Shown here piece after piece: positions 45,310-58,180 of a DNA stretch of 64,000 nt. Source of the DNA: Bombyx mori. Taxonomy: Eukaryota; Arthropoda; Insecta; Lepidoptera; Bombycidae. Where the stretch lies: NCBI RefSeq assembly GCF_030269925.1, contig NC_085107.1, forward strand, positions 15,128,001 to 15,192,000, in the 5' to 3' direction. A program made the position numbers and the translations under genes. Each line of letters opens with the position of its first letter. Within the stretch, counting starts at the first letter, position 1. Under the pieces are notes generated by a model, which saw only the letters and a list, made by a program, of their open reading frames with translations, was not told the DNA's origin and ran no database searches.

Positions 45310-45590
45310 CTAGCGGTCCCACGGTAGTCGAAATTCGACTATAGGTAATTAATTGAAATTATAAGTTTGTACACTATTATAATTCTAATCTCAAAGACTA
45401 TTATACTTCTATAGTCACAGATTTCGCCAAGACTTCGACTTTAGACAAATATTAATAATAAAGACAAACATTAATTTATTCTTAATTTAACCACAGACTT
45501 TAAGCAATAAGAAAATTAAACTCCTTCGTCCGTGAAATTTTCGAAAAAAGAGGTACAAAATTTTTGCTACACATTTTAATTTTATATAGA
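45310..45590 (-). mobile_element. Internally deleted Helitron, family H2
   Basis: The reverse complement shows the terminal hairpin AGTCGAATTTCGACT and ending CTAG. Towards 45590 it shows a decayed 5' end matching the H2 copies at 15657, 61880 and 62855. It is about 140 bp shorter than the 62855 copy. Confidence 0.78.
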
Positions 45591-46157
45591 TAATATTTGC
45601 GTTGTCAATGGCCAATGCCTATTATTCGTGATAAAGCTTCGATCTTTTAAATAAAATCCCGACATCTAGTCTCGTTCCAATACATAAATTCGTTACGTAC
45701 CTACGTACCTGTACCACTTAAATTCCAATAAATCTATAGTTAAATGCGTAAAGTAATTTAGGGCGGCGGCTCCGGCCCTCGTCTCTCCGCGCCTGCCAAC
45801 TTGAAAGCAATTTATTCCGTCGAGGCCCTCTCTATGTGATCTACGAGCTTTAAAAAGTGACGACAAGTATTAAAACATGACTGTGAAACGTCCGCACTGA
45901 GTATTGAGTGCCAGCCAGATTTATTTTCGATTATCGAACCGCTTATATTGTTAATTGTTTATCGAGCACTTTTGAGAAGCCCGCGACGGTCACCGACTAG
46001 TCAATTGACTGATCGGTCACAGTAAATAAATCTTTCCTTTAAACTCTGGAATACTATTAGACATTTTGTATAATCGATTTCCACTGAATTCTTTAACACG
46101 AGTTCCTAATTTGGAACAAAATCACAAAGACGAAAACGATCGCGGATTAATTAATAA

Positions 46158-46422
46158 TCACTGGTCACCGTCCTTGCCGAACACGTCGCTTGCGACGAAG
46201 GGCTCGACGAGTAAATTAACTCATAGACACAGCCCACTGAGTTTCTCGCTGGATCTTCTCAGTTGGTCGCGCTTCCGATCCGGTGGTAGATTCTGCAAAG
46301 CACTGCTCTTGCTAAGGCCAGTGTTAGCAACAGCTCCGGTTTGGGTCCCGAGAGCTCACCTACACGCTAGGGCAACGCTGAAATAGCCTCTCAAGGTTCA
46401 GCATAGGTAGGATAAAAAAAAA
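46158..46422 (+). repeat. Family X 3' repeat, type A tail
   Basis: Contains GTCACCGTCCTTGCCGAAC, GGCTCGACGAGTAAATTAAC, the core ATCCGGTGGTAGATTCTGC, and the type A ending with an A-tail. Confidence 0.88.
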
Positions 46423-48190
46423 CTCTGACAAAAGAACTCTGTATGAACATTGAAATATTTAAATAAAGATATATTACAGCAATGTAAACAAGTATACAGA
46501 ATTCGCATACGTCGCACAGCATTAAGTCAATGTAAATAATTTTAGGGGAAAAAAAGAAGAAAAAAATACACCAAACGAATTATGTGAATCCTGAATGCCG
46601 GAAATTTACGGCAGTAATCAAAAATATTTTTATGTCACTGAGGCAATAAAACATGATCATTCATTCGACATTACACCGGGTATGTTTCTCTAATTACACT
46701 CATTTACGACTTTATGAAATGTAACAGAAAAATTATGTTCTATTTTATTAAATGAACGTTTCGTTTTCGTTTGTGATTCGTTTAACAGACATTAAGGATT
46801 CACGAGGACGCAATATTCCAGAAATAATCAACTCTAAATAATAATATTCCGTGTCGATAAAATTACTAAAGTAAATGCCTAGTTCATAGCAGTCAACGCG
46901 AATTCGTTCTCTAATATAACTTCTGTTCTCACATGTCATCATGATTTGAGAATACTAATTACATATTTCATATTGTTTGCTCTTGATGACGTCTACAACG
47001 GAAAGTAAGTGCCGAACAAACGTTGATTTGTGCATTTTAATTTTTACGTGTATGTCTAATCGACACGGGATATTCATTCAGACATTGAAACATGCATTTC
47101 ACAATTAAAATTCGCGATTTCGGCGTAATTGAAAAACGTAAACTTTCTACCTGAAAGTAACTGTTGATTTCTCAAGTGACAGGTGTAAAAAACGACGTTA
47201 CAATTTCTGGTATTGCGCCTCCGATCCATCCTATATAAACAAAATGTATGTTGAGCTATTTATTTCAGCACTATTCACAATGTACTATAAAATAGTAGTT
47301 AAAAAAAAATTTAGAATTTATATATTTGGAGCGTGCGTTTACGTGAGCACACAAAAATTTTTTTGGTAGGAAAGAATTACAGAAGACCAAAAAAGTTTCG
47401 CTCGTAATAATAAAATACTAAAAAAAAAACTTGTTTGGTTAAATTTATTTAAGTATAGTATTACTTAACAAAAAAGGGATTAGATAAACAAAGGTCAACT
47501 TGGGCACGTGAAAGGGTAAACGTTTTTAGGATGTTCCGGCGATACGTTAAAAATTTTAAAATAAATAGCGGAGGCTGGTATGTAAATATGAATTCTGCGT
47601 TTGAATTTGGCAATAAAAAAATCAAATAGAATATTCAATTTATTACAATACTACTATGAAATTTTATAAAAGTGGAAGTTTTGAACATAAAGGATGTATT
47701 AGATATCCGTGTAAAAATACTGTCTATGAAAGAAATTGTTTATTTTCACTGTGACCGCACACAGTGCATTGTAAGCGTTGAACTGTGTCAATTACCGAGT
47801 TTATTTATAACTGATTGAGAATAGAACAATCCAATATGTGTGGAGAAATAAAAAACAGATTTTTGTTTACATAATGCATGTTCGACAATGTTTTACTTAT
47901 TGATCGTCCCTTTAAAATGTCATTTGAAAATTAAAGCTAACGTAAAAAGTAAGTTTCGGATTTTAGTCAGTATTTTAGCTAGTTTCAATAAGCACTTAAT
48001 AGTTGTTCACTGGTAAATACTTCCACGATGAAAGAATTAACGAAGTGTACTGAAATTCAAAACCCCAAAAATAAACATATCTGTGTAATTACTGGTTATT
48101 TGGAGTATTGCAAGCACGTACGACTAGATTTCACGGCTTTGTTTACACCGGTTATAATCCAGTCATGCATAGAACAGCCTAAGTATGTCA
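46423..48190. other. Non-coding stretch
   Basis: AT-rich DNA with no recognisable gene or repeat. Confidence 0.4.
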
Positions 48191-48391
48191 TACGGTGCTT
48201 TTAGGTACCTCAAGCACCGGTTACCGTTCTCGAGTGGAGTCAAGGGCTCGACGAGTAAATTAGCCCTCAGATACAGCCCACTGAGTTTCTCGCCGGATCT
48301 TCTCAGTGCGTCGCGCTTCCGATCCGGTGGTAGATTCTGTGAAGCACGGTCTTGCTAGGGTTCGTGTTAGCAACGTCATCAGGTTTGAGCC
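48191..48391 (+). repeat. Family X 3' repeat, 3'-truncated
   Basis: Starts TTTTAGGTACCTCAAGCACC and runs through the core to AGGTTTGAGCC, then stops without the usual tail. It has therefore lost its 3' end by a later deletion. Confidence 0.85.
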
Positions 48392-51300
48392 AATTATTGA
48401 AACTTCGAAGTGAACCCCGACTTTTACGTTAGCACATTCGCATTCTGATGTCTGTGAGTTTCCGTAACTGCCTACATTGAGGATCATGAGATACCCTTTA
48501 TGAAAACGACAAGAAAACCACGTGTATTCTACACACGCGGTAAAAGTGAAACCTTCAGAGATAGAATATATTTTTAGATTCGATTTTCGAGTATTTCTTT
48601 CCGTTAAAATCGAATTTCAAACGACGGACCTTCACTTCAAAGCTTTTACTACTGTTCCAAAGTCTGTACGTAAAACGTTATTAGCACAAGTTGAATTGTT
48701 GAGCGAAAACAAAAAGTTGCAAATTAAATATGAAGAAAAAAATCTATTGCTTCCAATAAAAAAAATTTGAAGATGTTTCGGCTTTTGTATACATATATAT
48801 ATATTAAAATAACTCTAAATACAGTCGCATCCAAAACATGTTTCTTATGGTACTCAGTCATAATTGGCAGATTACTCTCAAAATCACGCTACTAACCACT
48901 AAGAAAATAACGCGAGCCCGCATTGAAAGTCCGAATGTGCCTATTGATATTTTAAACAGCATTCAACGCGTTCTCTTTCAATCATTCATTAAAAACCGAA
49001 CGAAATGTGTTTATTAAGACAACTGAAAGCGCAATTTGCGGTCGTCCGCAACGACTCAGTATCTGCAAATAGTTGATTGTTGTGTGGGCAAACTGGTCAA
49101 GAATAACATTGACTAGCGCTGTAAATTGAATCTATTTTGTGATCGTTGAATAACGTTACAGTCATCTGAAAACTGTTTCAAGTCAAACATTTGGTTTTTA
49201 GTTAATAATTTATAATTTGTTGTTATATTGTTGAAATCGTATTTATGCTTAAGTCAAACTCTTATATTAATTTAATAATTTTGATCCTTAAGTTTTATAG
49301 ATGTTGGATACTTCAATATTTGTTTAACTTATATGCTTTTATTAGCTTGATATGTATGTGCTTGTTTGTATTTCTACAGAATAGAAAACGTTCGATTAAC
49401 TTGTAAATTTGGACACCCATCAAGTACAGATGACAATACAACAATTTTATATTTTCAACCTTATATCCCGGCGAGGTGGTAGAGCATGATGTCAGTTACA
49501 CATTGTTTACACTTTTCTCTCAGAAATTAAACTAACTCAGATTTTTTTTAAATGATGTTTTTAATGCCCTAGTCTATGGTGATATGGACAGCAATTGGCA
49601 ACTATTCCTGAAACAATACTATATTCCCTCCGTAATACAGTGTGCTTGGATGCACTCAAGATAAAAGCGATGGCATATGATAGAGAAAATCACGCCAGTG
49701 GTACATGTGTTAAGCAAAAGTGTTTCGGGTTATGTACGGAGCAAGCTGTCGGTTTTTACTGTTGCTAATAATCTGAAAATCCGAATCTCTACTCCTCGCA
49801 GATAATCTAGGATGGAAAACTAGATATTAATACAAATATGTTCTCACGGAACTAATCACTAAGCGTGGAATCCTCCTATTAAAGTATAGCACCATTCAAA
49901 TCAATACACATGATAAAATCAGCCTCAGCGCAGTTAAAGAATGCAGAAATGAGTCAAAGAATAGTGAAGGGAGTCAAAAATTAGCTCAATTCAGTGACCC
50001 TCTGATATAAATCAGATGAGCAAATATTTCGCAGATACTGGCAAACCTGTCGGTAAGATAAAACGACTTTTTGAGGTCAGCTAGCTCAATTTTCATTGAA
50101 AATTGTTTGTCGATAGACTCAAAAGTCGGGAAGAATGTTTGAAACCACTGCTCGACATGGACAGCAACATATAGCTGATCTGGATTACATATAATCGCTG
50201 CCTGAAACATCACGTGCCGTTAGTCGATACGCGAGCCACTAATTTGGAGGAAGCTGTAACAGATGAAATGTTACAGGTCGGTTCTGACAATATAGTCGGT
50301 GATTTACTCAAACATGGTGCTAGATAATGTGGCCTCTTTTCTCTTGAATTTGGAATAAAAATAAACTCTGAGTGGAATTTAAAACTCGCGCATAAATTTG
50401 CACTCTCTATAATAAAAAAGGAGATCGTGTAGAATGGAACTGTAACAGAGCATCACGCTTCTGTCAACCGCGCGGTATTTTTTGCGAGAATATATACGTA
50501 GACTGTCACTAGAATTAAACCCTATAATTGTTACTTGTGTCAACAGAATGTTTTTCAAACGTTCAATTATCATTCGTGTTCCTTTAACAGCGATCACAAC
50601 GAACGCAGAAGGTTGCATTAATTCTGACTCACGAGAATCATGACACCAAGGGATGCTCTGCAGACTACACTAAATTAAAGATTTCAAACACAACGTCAGT
50701 TCAGTTTAATCAAAAAATGCTCATAAACGGAACACCTATAGCCGAGAATAAACAGAGCATCAAGGTTGTCGTTCTTAAAAATCATTTTCGATTTTTTTTT
50801 TTTTATGAAAGCGTACGTTAGAGTTCCGCCGACGGCGATATTTTTGAAATACCCATTGCATTTATAAAGATCAAACGTTTCGAACAAACGGGCTTCGTGT
50901 AAACATATCATGCGCGAGTGCGCTGCCGGAGTCGGGCGTGTATGCCACGCAATACACCATTATCAACATGTAAACTAAAATACATATCTGATCTCACGCT
51001 CTTAGTTTCTGCACCAGAACATTAATTTAATACAACACAAGTTATATTCTTAACAATAACACAGATTCAGCATAGGATTATCGTTACGTTGACAGCAAAT
51101 TGATGTTAATTTTATTCGTTAATATTCAGGTTACATATTTAAAAACAAAAACTCGTAATATCTAATAGGTATAATTGTTGGATTTTTGGAGACACATAAA
51201 CGTGCATTCATCTCCCTTGTGATTCGATTTAAAGCGAGCATCAGACAGAAAGATCGGTACGAACGCAGACGCTGCCATTGCACATGTTACCGCAGGTTTT

Positions 51301-52631
51301 ATGATCGCCGTAAGGGAGTGCTGCTGCTTCTGAGAAACGCACGGCTATGCACATGGAAGGCAATAAATTGACGATTATCCGGCCCTGTCTTGTTATTTAT
51401 TAGCCTATGTACACCTACGGCCGTTTGATCAGCTGTTAATGTGCATAAAATTCCGTTGTGCTAACGTGAACTAGATTAAGCAAATTTACAAACAGGTAGT
51501 AAACATAATCGAATTATCTACATTTGTATTTGTTTAATTATTCGACGTTACGTTGCTAAGCACCACAACAAATGTATTTAAAATTATGAAATATACTCGT
51601 GTTTCCCAATGTTGCTTAGATTATATTACGAAAGTTCAGAACGGGTTGATCTGAAGAATAATTTTTAATAAAATTATAGTCTTATTGTCGACGTATCCTT
51701 TTTATCGGAATTTTATCAATATTATTAATGTAACATCATTCAACACATTAATATTTCGCGGTAGAATTAGGTAGGCAAGTTGTATCATTGCATGAAAGCT
51801 ATAAGGCTATAATAATAGGCTATATTATCGCAACCGCCATTCATATCGTAAATTTACTAAATTTACTGTCTTAATTTTTCTTCATTCATTCTTCATTTGT
51901 CATAGTTTCCTTCATTTTAGAAATCGTTTGCAGGCACGTGTTACTAGTAGGATTTTTAAACTCGAACACCATTACTCCACAAATGGTTCATGTGTCAGCT
52001 AGGCAAAAATTTTAAACGCTTATCGTAAATCGAATATAAAAGAATTGCACTATTTATATTATCATAATATCGTTTTGTTTTAAAATTAATAAATGTTTAT
52101 TGACAACATTTAAAAACTTAGTGCATCTGCATTCATCTGGACATTTCTTGTATTGTCTGTCGTTTGAGTCTGCGAAACGATATTTTTCCTGCGACATGTC
52201 CTCCACAACTGGCCTTTACGGTCACACTGTACCAGGGCATCACGAGCATGGACAGTTCGCTTCATAATGTGGTTCAGGTCGGAAGTTTTAAGCGTTCGGG
52301 ATAAAGACTATTTTACGCAGATATAAATTGACGTCTATCTCTTTCTGTGCCGCTGAATAATGTATGAAAGTCTTATCTGACTTTTCAATATTATATTATG
52401 TTAAATGATTGACGTACCGAAGTCAAAAGAAGCTGATTTGTCGACTCGCTGAGTGTATTTAAGCGAGAAGTAATTACTATGTGAAATTATTTTAAAAATG
52501 GGAATGGTGCCCTAATATTTTCAGTACAAAGTGTACCGTTGCACTAAATGCAGTGCGGTAATAGAACCAGAGTGCATTTTTTCTGCGTAGATTATCTGTA
52601 TTTTCATTAGTATCTTTGCACTACCAGTCTT
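48392..52631. other. Mostly non-coding stretch
   Basis: AT-rich DNA. Apart from the exon-like frame at about 49989-50201, no coding signal or repeat is recognised. Confidence 0.35.
49989..50201 (-). CDS. Exon-like frame, unidentified, low confidence
   Basis: On the minus strand GATGTTTCAG could be a splice acceptor followed by about 70 codons (AAIICNPDQLYVAVHVEQWF, QTFFPTFESIDKQFSMK and so on) to a TGA. Residue composition is protein-like, with no low-complexity bias. There is no recognised family and no partner exon, so a chance frame or a transposon relic is possible. Confidence 0.2.
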
Positions 52632-52866
52632 ATTTTTTATTGCTTAGATGGGTGGACGAGCTCACAGCCCACCTGGTGTTACTGGAGCCCATAGACATCC
52701 ACAACGTAAATGCGCCACCCACCTTGATATAAGTTCTAAGGTTTCACGTATAGTTACAACGGCTGCCCCACCCTTCAAACCGAAACGCATTACTGCTTCA
52801 CGGCAGAAATAGGCAGGGCGGTGGTACCCACCCGCGCGGACTCACAAGAGGTCCTACCACCAGTAA
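52632..52866 (-). mobile_element. Bm1-type SINE with small internal deletion
   Basis: Full-length Bm1 core with a clean tail. The text CTGGTGTTACTGGAGCCC lacks about 9 bp present in other copies (GTTAAGTGGTTACTGG), a deletion between two GTTA repeats. Confidence 0.92.
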
Positions 52867-54074
52867 AAAGTAAAAGTCTGTATGACATTTACTTTAATCT
52901 CAAAATGAAATTTCTATAAAATTGAATAAATATACATATATAAACCACGTAATAAGATATAAATTTATATAAATATCTCAAATGATAACCATATTCCACC
53001 TAAAGGCTTTCAATGAAATGTAGTTCTTAATAAAAAATTTATTGAATCATTTTTAAAGACAAATACAAATCAAGATCGCATTGTTGCGTACAGTGCAATT
53101 TAAAGTACGGTGGAGTAATATTATGGAAATGGAAAGAGACAGTGAGATGCACTGCGTACGTATTCAAACGTTTCCGGTGTGGTCCAACCCTGGTCAGATA
53201 CATTTTTTTCATGAAGACAACAAAACAAACCTGAAAAGATGTTATTGTTACGAAATCTCTTGATACCACTTACGCGCCACCAATCGTGCGTTGATTTTAA
53301 GCTATTATATTATACGCTTCCTATACATCTATATATTAATACGTGAAGCTGAGCTGAGTGAAAACTGCACCAAAACATGACTGCAATTTATGTTTACGGC
53401 AATGAATTTCTTACTTTATGCTGATAGCGTTAAAGTCTATCTTTGATTATCACGTTCTACAGAATGCACGAACCTGCTGCTAATTTTTCGATAATTCGTA
53501 AAATATGCCCAGATAAATGAATATGAAAAATAAATTACATGAAACAGATCCGGTGAGATTAAAAAAAAGCCACCATACACTTTTCCACAGTGATCGATAC
53601 CTCCAGAGACTCAGAATGCAACAACTTGTGCAAACATGAACAAAGCGCAAGCGTTAATGAAATCAGCGCTCTGCAATTTTATGCAGCGAGTGCAATACTT
53701 CGCGAAAAAGTACCAGGTTCACATAACCCAGTAGAAGATTGCAAAAGCGGTTGAAACGTAGGATGATCTAGTATGTATGAAGTCTAGACCAGATCGAGTT
53801 ATAGTTATATACGAAACTAATCAATACAAGCCTGCTGCGTACATTGAAAGTAAAAGTTTTCAACTACGTCACTCTGAGCATCCGCTGCAGTTCAAAACGC
53901 ATTTCCATGCTACAATACGAGAAGTGCAGCTCTCATTACGTCTTTGTTTGCAATAATATCTCCTGTGGTGAAGATTCGAGCAATTTTAAAGAAAGACCGT
54001 GTGTGTGAAATTCGTGCCCCAATTTCCTGGGCTCATACTTAATGTCAACTTTATATTTTTATGTGTTCTATTCT
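52867..54074. other. Non-coding stretch with a lone Helitron 5' tip
   Basis: At 53328 the text TCTATATATTAATACGTGAA equals the 5' end of the H2 Helitrons, but similarity stops a few bases later. Otherwise no feature is recognised. Confidence 0.4.
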
Positions 54075-54290
54075 CTATTCTATCAGCCCATGGACGTCCA
54101 CTGCCGGACATAGGCCTCCCCCAAGCCTCGCCACAAAGACCGGTCCTGCGCTGCCTGCATCCAGTGTATTCCTGCGAACCTCAATAAGTTGTCGGCCCAC
54201 CTTGTGGGAGGGAGGCCTACCCACGCTACGTCTTCCAGTACGCGGTCGCCACTCAAGAACCTTCTGGCCCCAACGGCCATCCGTGTGTGT
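54075..54290 (-). pseudogene. RTE-type LINE remnant, extreme C-terminus
   Basis: The minus strand encodes LEWRPRTGRRSVGRPP in one frame and PPTRWADNLLRFAG, HWMQAAQDRSLWRGLGEAY, QWTSMG with stop in another. The frame change lies near the CCTCCCTCCCAC stretch. This is the conserved tail of RTE-clade LINE proteins. It is 5'-truncated and frameshifted, so non-functional. Confidence 0.85.
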
Positions 54291-57148
54291 GTTATGTGTA
54301 AAGCTATGTAAATATACACCAACCATAATTTTATTTAAGAATTCTGTAATTTATTTCAATGGCTTAAGTGACACCTAGATTTACTCAGGTACACAAATTA
54401 AGACACGTCAAATTATCAAAAAAGAGCAAATACATACGTTAATATATTACGAACAGTAAAAATACGATAAAAATGTGATCTTTCGCAAAGATCAACAATC
54501 CACAATACTATCACAATGTAAACAATATATACTTAATTATACATATTAAACCATATATAATTTGTAGAAATTAACTGTTTTAAGCGAAACAGATCCGAAC
54601 GAAACTGCCAATGATAAGAAGTGACGTAAAATTATAAAATGTGCAGATTCTCATCACCTTGGTATTTATTCATCTGAATATTACAGAACTTAAATGAAAC
54701 AGTCAGTCAAGTGTGATATTCAAATTTGCCTTTTAAAACAATAAGGGCAGATCACACTAAACACTAAGAAGTTTATTTTAGCTGCATTGATGTTTCGAAA
54801 GTCATTATTCTCTAAAAAAAATATGATTTTGGGTATCGTGGTACGTTAATTTTTTTTATCCGATTGTGCTCGAGACTAGGGCCCTTCTATGGAATAATAC
54901 TGCAAAGCAAATCACAGCGTAGCTGCGGTGGTCCTGCGATCAAATATAAATTCTTCGATTATATTTACATTTGAAGAAGGTATAACAATACGCGTCATAA
55001 AAAATGCGACCTTCAGCTCCACTATTCGCGTAGTGACTGGTTAACCGCTGCGCGTATAAGCTTCGGTAACCATTTCAAACTGTGGCATTGAGCACGTTTG
55101 CCTGTTTATGGCAAAAATTTGCTTAAAAGGCAAATTAATTGCCTTCTATAACAAGCACAAGTGACTTGAGGTCTTAACGGTTGCGAATCAAGTTTTCTAT
55201 CGTCTAGACAATCGCAAATGTCCCAGACACACAGTCGGCTATTATTATTCATTCTATAGCAAATTTATTATTAACGGAACATTAAAAACTTGCTAAACTG
55301 GATTAGTGCTACTTTTGCCAGACTAGTGGCGCACCCTAATCAGTGGAGTCTAGCATCCATGAGATAGATAATTGTCTCTTTCAAAATTTTGTATGCAGAG
55401 TACATAGTAATTACTGTGTCAGTATTGATCAATACACTATACATAATTTTCATGCCAAAGTGTTGGAGGCACAGGTGATTTATTTTTTGCGAATGTCAGA
55501 TAAAAAACTTTCTTTTGTTTTTGATGATGAGCAGAGTTCGTGTTGCATTTTCGCATTTGACTTCAATCATTTTTATTTTCGTATAAAAGGCGTTTCCTTT
55601 ACGAAGTCAAGGAACCCTAAATTATAATTGTGCAGCCGTCGCAAACACTGGGAAACGTATGACTGTGGAAACAGATCTCGATTTTAATATTACTCTTAGC
55701 GGTTTATGCGCTCCTAGTACTCGAACCTAAAGAGACCTAGCATTTAGTCAATACGGAACGGTGCTAGGACCTAAATATGACCTGAACTGCTCGGTAGCCT
55801 AATTAAATATGTAGATTCTGGCATACCTATATATATAACATGTATATTTATGGCATAGACGACTATGACGTCAGCCGTGACGTCAGAATGCAAGTAGCGT
55901 GCAATTCGTGTAGCATTCACGTTCATTGTTTGGTTACATATTAGTTTCTAGAGTTAGCTGTGCGATATCAGATGTACGAGTATTTAAAAAAACTACTTAA
56001 GCATTGTATTTTTTTAATAGTTCTAGAAAATGATGTACTATATCGTGTTATTTGGTTGTTTATTTACAACTTAATATTTATAGTATAATTAATACCAGCG
56101 TGTTGGCTATTTCCGCCACGAAGTAATCTTGCGTACTGTAATCTGAAGGTTAGCTTATTTAAAGCACTCCAATAGAAGTAAGCTCCTGTATTCACGTAAT
56201 GTTTCTCTATGTTCCTATGAAATGGTCTTACCACGAAAAGGTTTTTACCTTTATATTGTTATAAAAGAAAGAAACCCATTAGTTGGTTCACAATAAAAGT
56301 TTAAATTTTTAAGTACTATTAAGATTTGAAAACAATTCAAGTTGGGTTCGATGCCTGCAGGTGCATTTACACCAGGTATATATTATTTTGGATGAAATTG
56401 AATCAATTCTATTTGAATTATGTATTAAAATATATGATTTTTAACATTCATGCTGTATAATTATAATGTTGTATAAAAAATCATGATTTTATTAATTAAA
56501 TGGAACGTTCAAAGTCACGGCTTTTAGAAATGTGGTTAAGAACTACACAAATATACTAAGATGTATTAAGACATCATGCTTACAAATGCATTATTTTGCG
56601 TTTACGTATATTATTAGCTCTTGTGTTGCCAAATTTACAATACGTACATACATAGCTCTGAAGGTGATCTTCCCGATCTGAGCGACCTTCGACCGTCGTC
56701 GTGGAAAAACATTTAAAAACTTGTGAATTTAGTTTTGGAAGAAATAAAAACAACTATGATATCTTTTAGATTTCCGTGTTCCGAACAAATGTGACAAAAT
56801 TAGGCTTTAAAATATTTCTTTTTCAGACGATTGATCCTAAAAACTTTTAACCGGCATTAAAATGGCTTAATTTTTTTTATGTTAAGTTTTAATAATTCCA
56901 AGATATTCTCTTTTAATTCCGCAGTGTACTTCTCTGATGTGTTGTCACGTATTAAAAAGAAGCGTGCAGATTTTTTTAACTGACGTATCCACCAATCGCC
57001 TAAAGTCGCTTAGGCAGACAGGCACCACGGTCCTGCGTATTTCTGTCGCGAATGTTTTCATACGTTCCGGCTTGAAGAGTTTGACAGTAGAAAGAGAATT
57101 GCAATAGTGTTTAAGGGTTCCGGTAATAGGCAAAGTTTGAGAGCTATC
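54291..57148. other. Non-coding stretch
   Basis: AT-rich DNA. The 94-codon frame at 55343-55627 has no recognisable motif and no splice support. Confidence 0.4.
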
Positions 57149-57328
57149 TTTTTTTTCCTATCTGTTCGCTGCTGGCCTAAGGGGCTATTCCAATTACATG
57201 CGGACAAGTAATCACTCACGGATTCAACCTGAGAGGGTTCGCTAAAACCTAGCGCTAGCAAGAGCTTCGCAGAATCTGCCACCGGATCGGAATGGCGACT
57301 CACTCGAGAAACTCAGTAGCTGTAAGCT
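57149..57328 (-). repeat. Family X 3' repeat, type B tail, inverted and diverged
   Basis: T-run at 57149, then the reverse complement of the type B ending and core (GCAGAATCTGCCACCGGATC). Confidence 0.8.
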
Positions 57329-57823
57329 ACCAAAACAGGAATAAAATACTATAATGTTAACAATGAATGTAATTTTGGTACGTTATTTCCATGTAGTAGT
57401 AATTCAATTTTTTTTTATTCTTTAATAACATTAACTATAACTATTATTACTATAACCATAACCAAGAAAATGGCGAAGTTATGTTTTAAGGATACTAAGT
57501 AGGTATTATAGATTTTTATATTTAGATTAATCTACGGATATTGCCTAGCAACTAAAACCCAGGACAGACACTAACAGTATTTTTAACTTTATTTGTTTTC
57601 TATAATTTCAATATTTTTAATTTACCTGATAAGTCTGTCCCTGGACCATACTACGAGTACGGTCGAACGCAACAGAATGATCGTGACATTAAATCCGTCT
57701 GCGTACAACTTTTTTGTTTGGTGCATAAATTATAGTAATGCTTATAATAAATAAAAAATTTAGTCTGTGAAATCGTGTTTTGAGCAAATAGTGTATTTTT
57801 TTGTTTACATATTGTGTATTCAG

Positions 57824-58037
57824 TGAACGAGCTCACGGCCCACTTGATGTAGAGTGGTTACCGAAATCCACAGACATCACAACGCGTTTGCCGCCACCCT
57901 CATTGTGGTACGAGTTCGAAGTCAGAATTATATAATATGTATTTTAATGACTATCTTACCCATCAAACCGCAAAACATGACTTCTTCGCGGTAGAAATAG
58001 GCTGGGTTATGATACATACACACCCGGGTTTGCAAAC
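57824..58037 (-). mobile_element. Old, diverged Bm1-type SINE
   Basis: GAACGAGCTCACGGCCCACT, GAGTGGTTACCG and GCGGTAGAAATAGGCTGGG align with Bm1 but with many changes. Beyond it (58070-58180) is a block duplicated at 59.98 kb. Confidence 0.75.
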
Positions 58038-58069
58038 GTTAGATAAACGAAGAAGCGATCGATAAATTA

Positions 58070-58180
58070 ATTGTTCTTTTATAATTTTCCAGTCGCATTT
58101 TTTAATATCCGGAAACTGCAACGAACGCATTGTCGCTGATGCAACTGTACCAGGAGAGTATGACATCAGAGTAGGTTTGC
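58070..58180 (-). repeat. Block B, inverted copy 1
   Basis: The minus strand reads CCTACTCTGATGTCATACTC and onward, encoding KPTLMSYSPGTVASATMRSL. It is nearly identical over the first ~65 bp to 59982-60065 on the plus strand. In both copies a Bm1-type 3' part follows downstream in the same orientation. The parent gene or element is not recognised. Confidence 0.75.

Noticed and set aside
56338..56360. B-box-like GGGTTCGATGCC as a sign of a tRNA
   Set aside because: There is no A box at the right distance and no paired stems.
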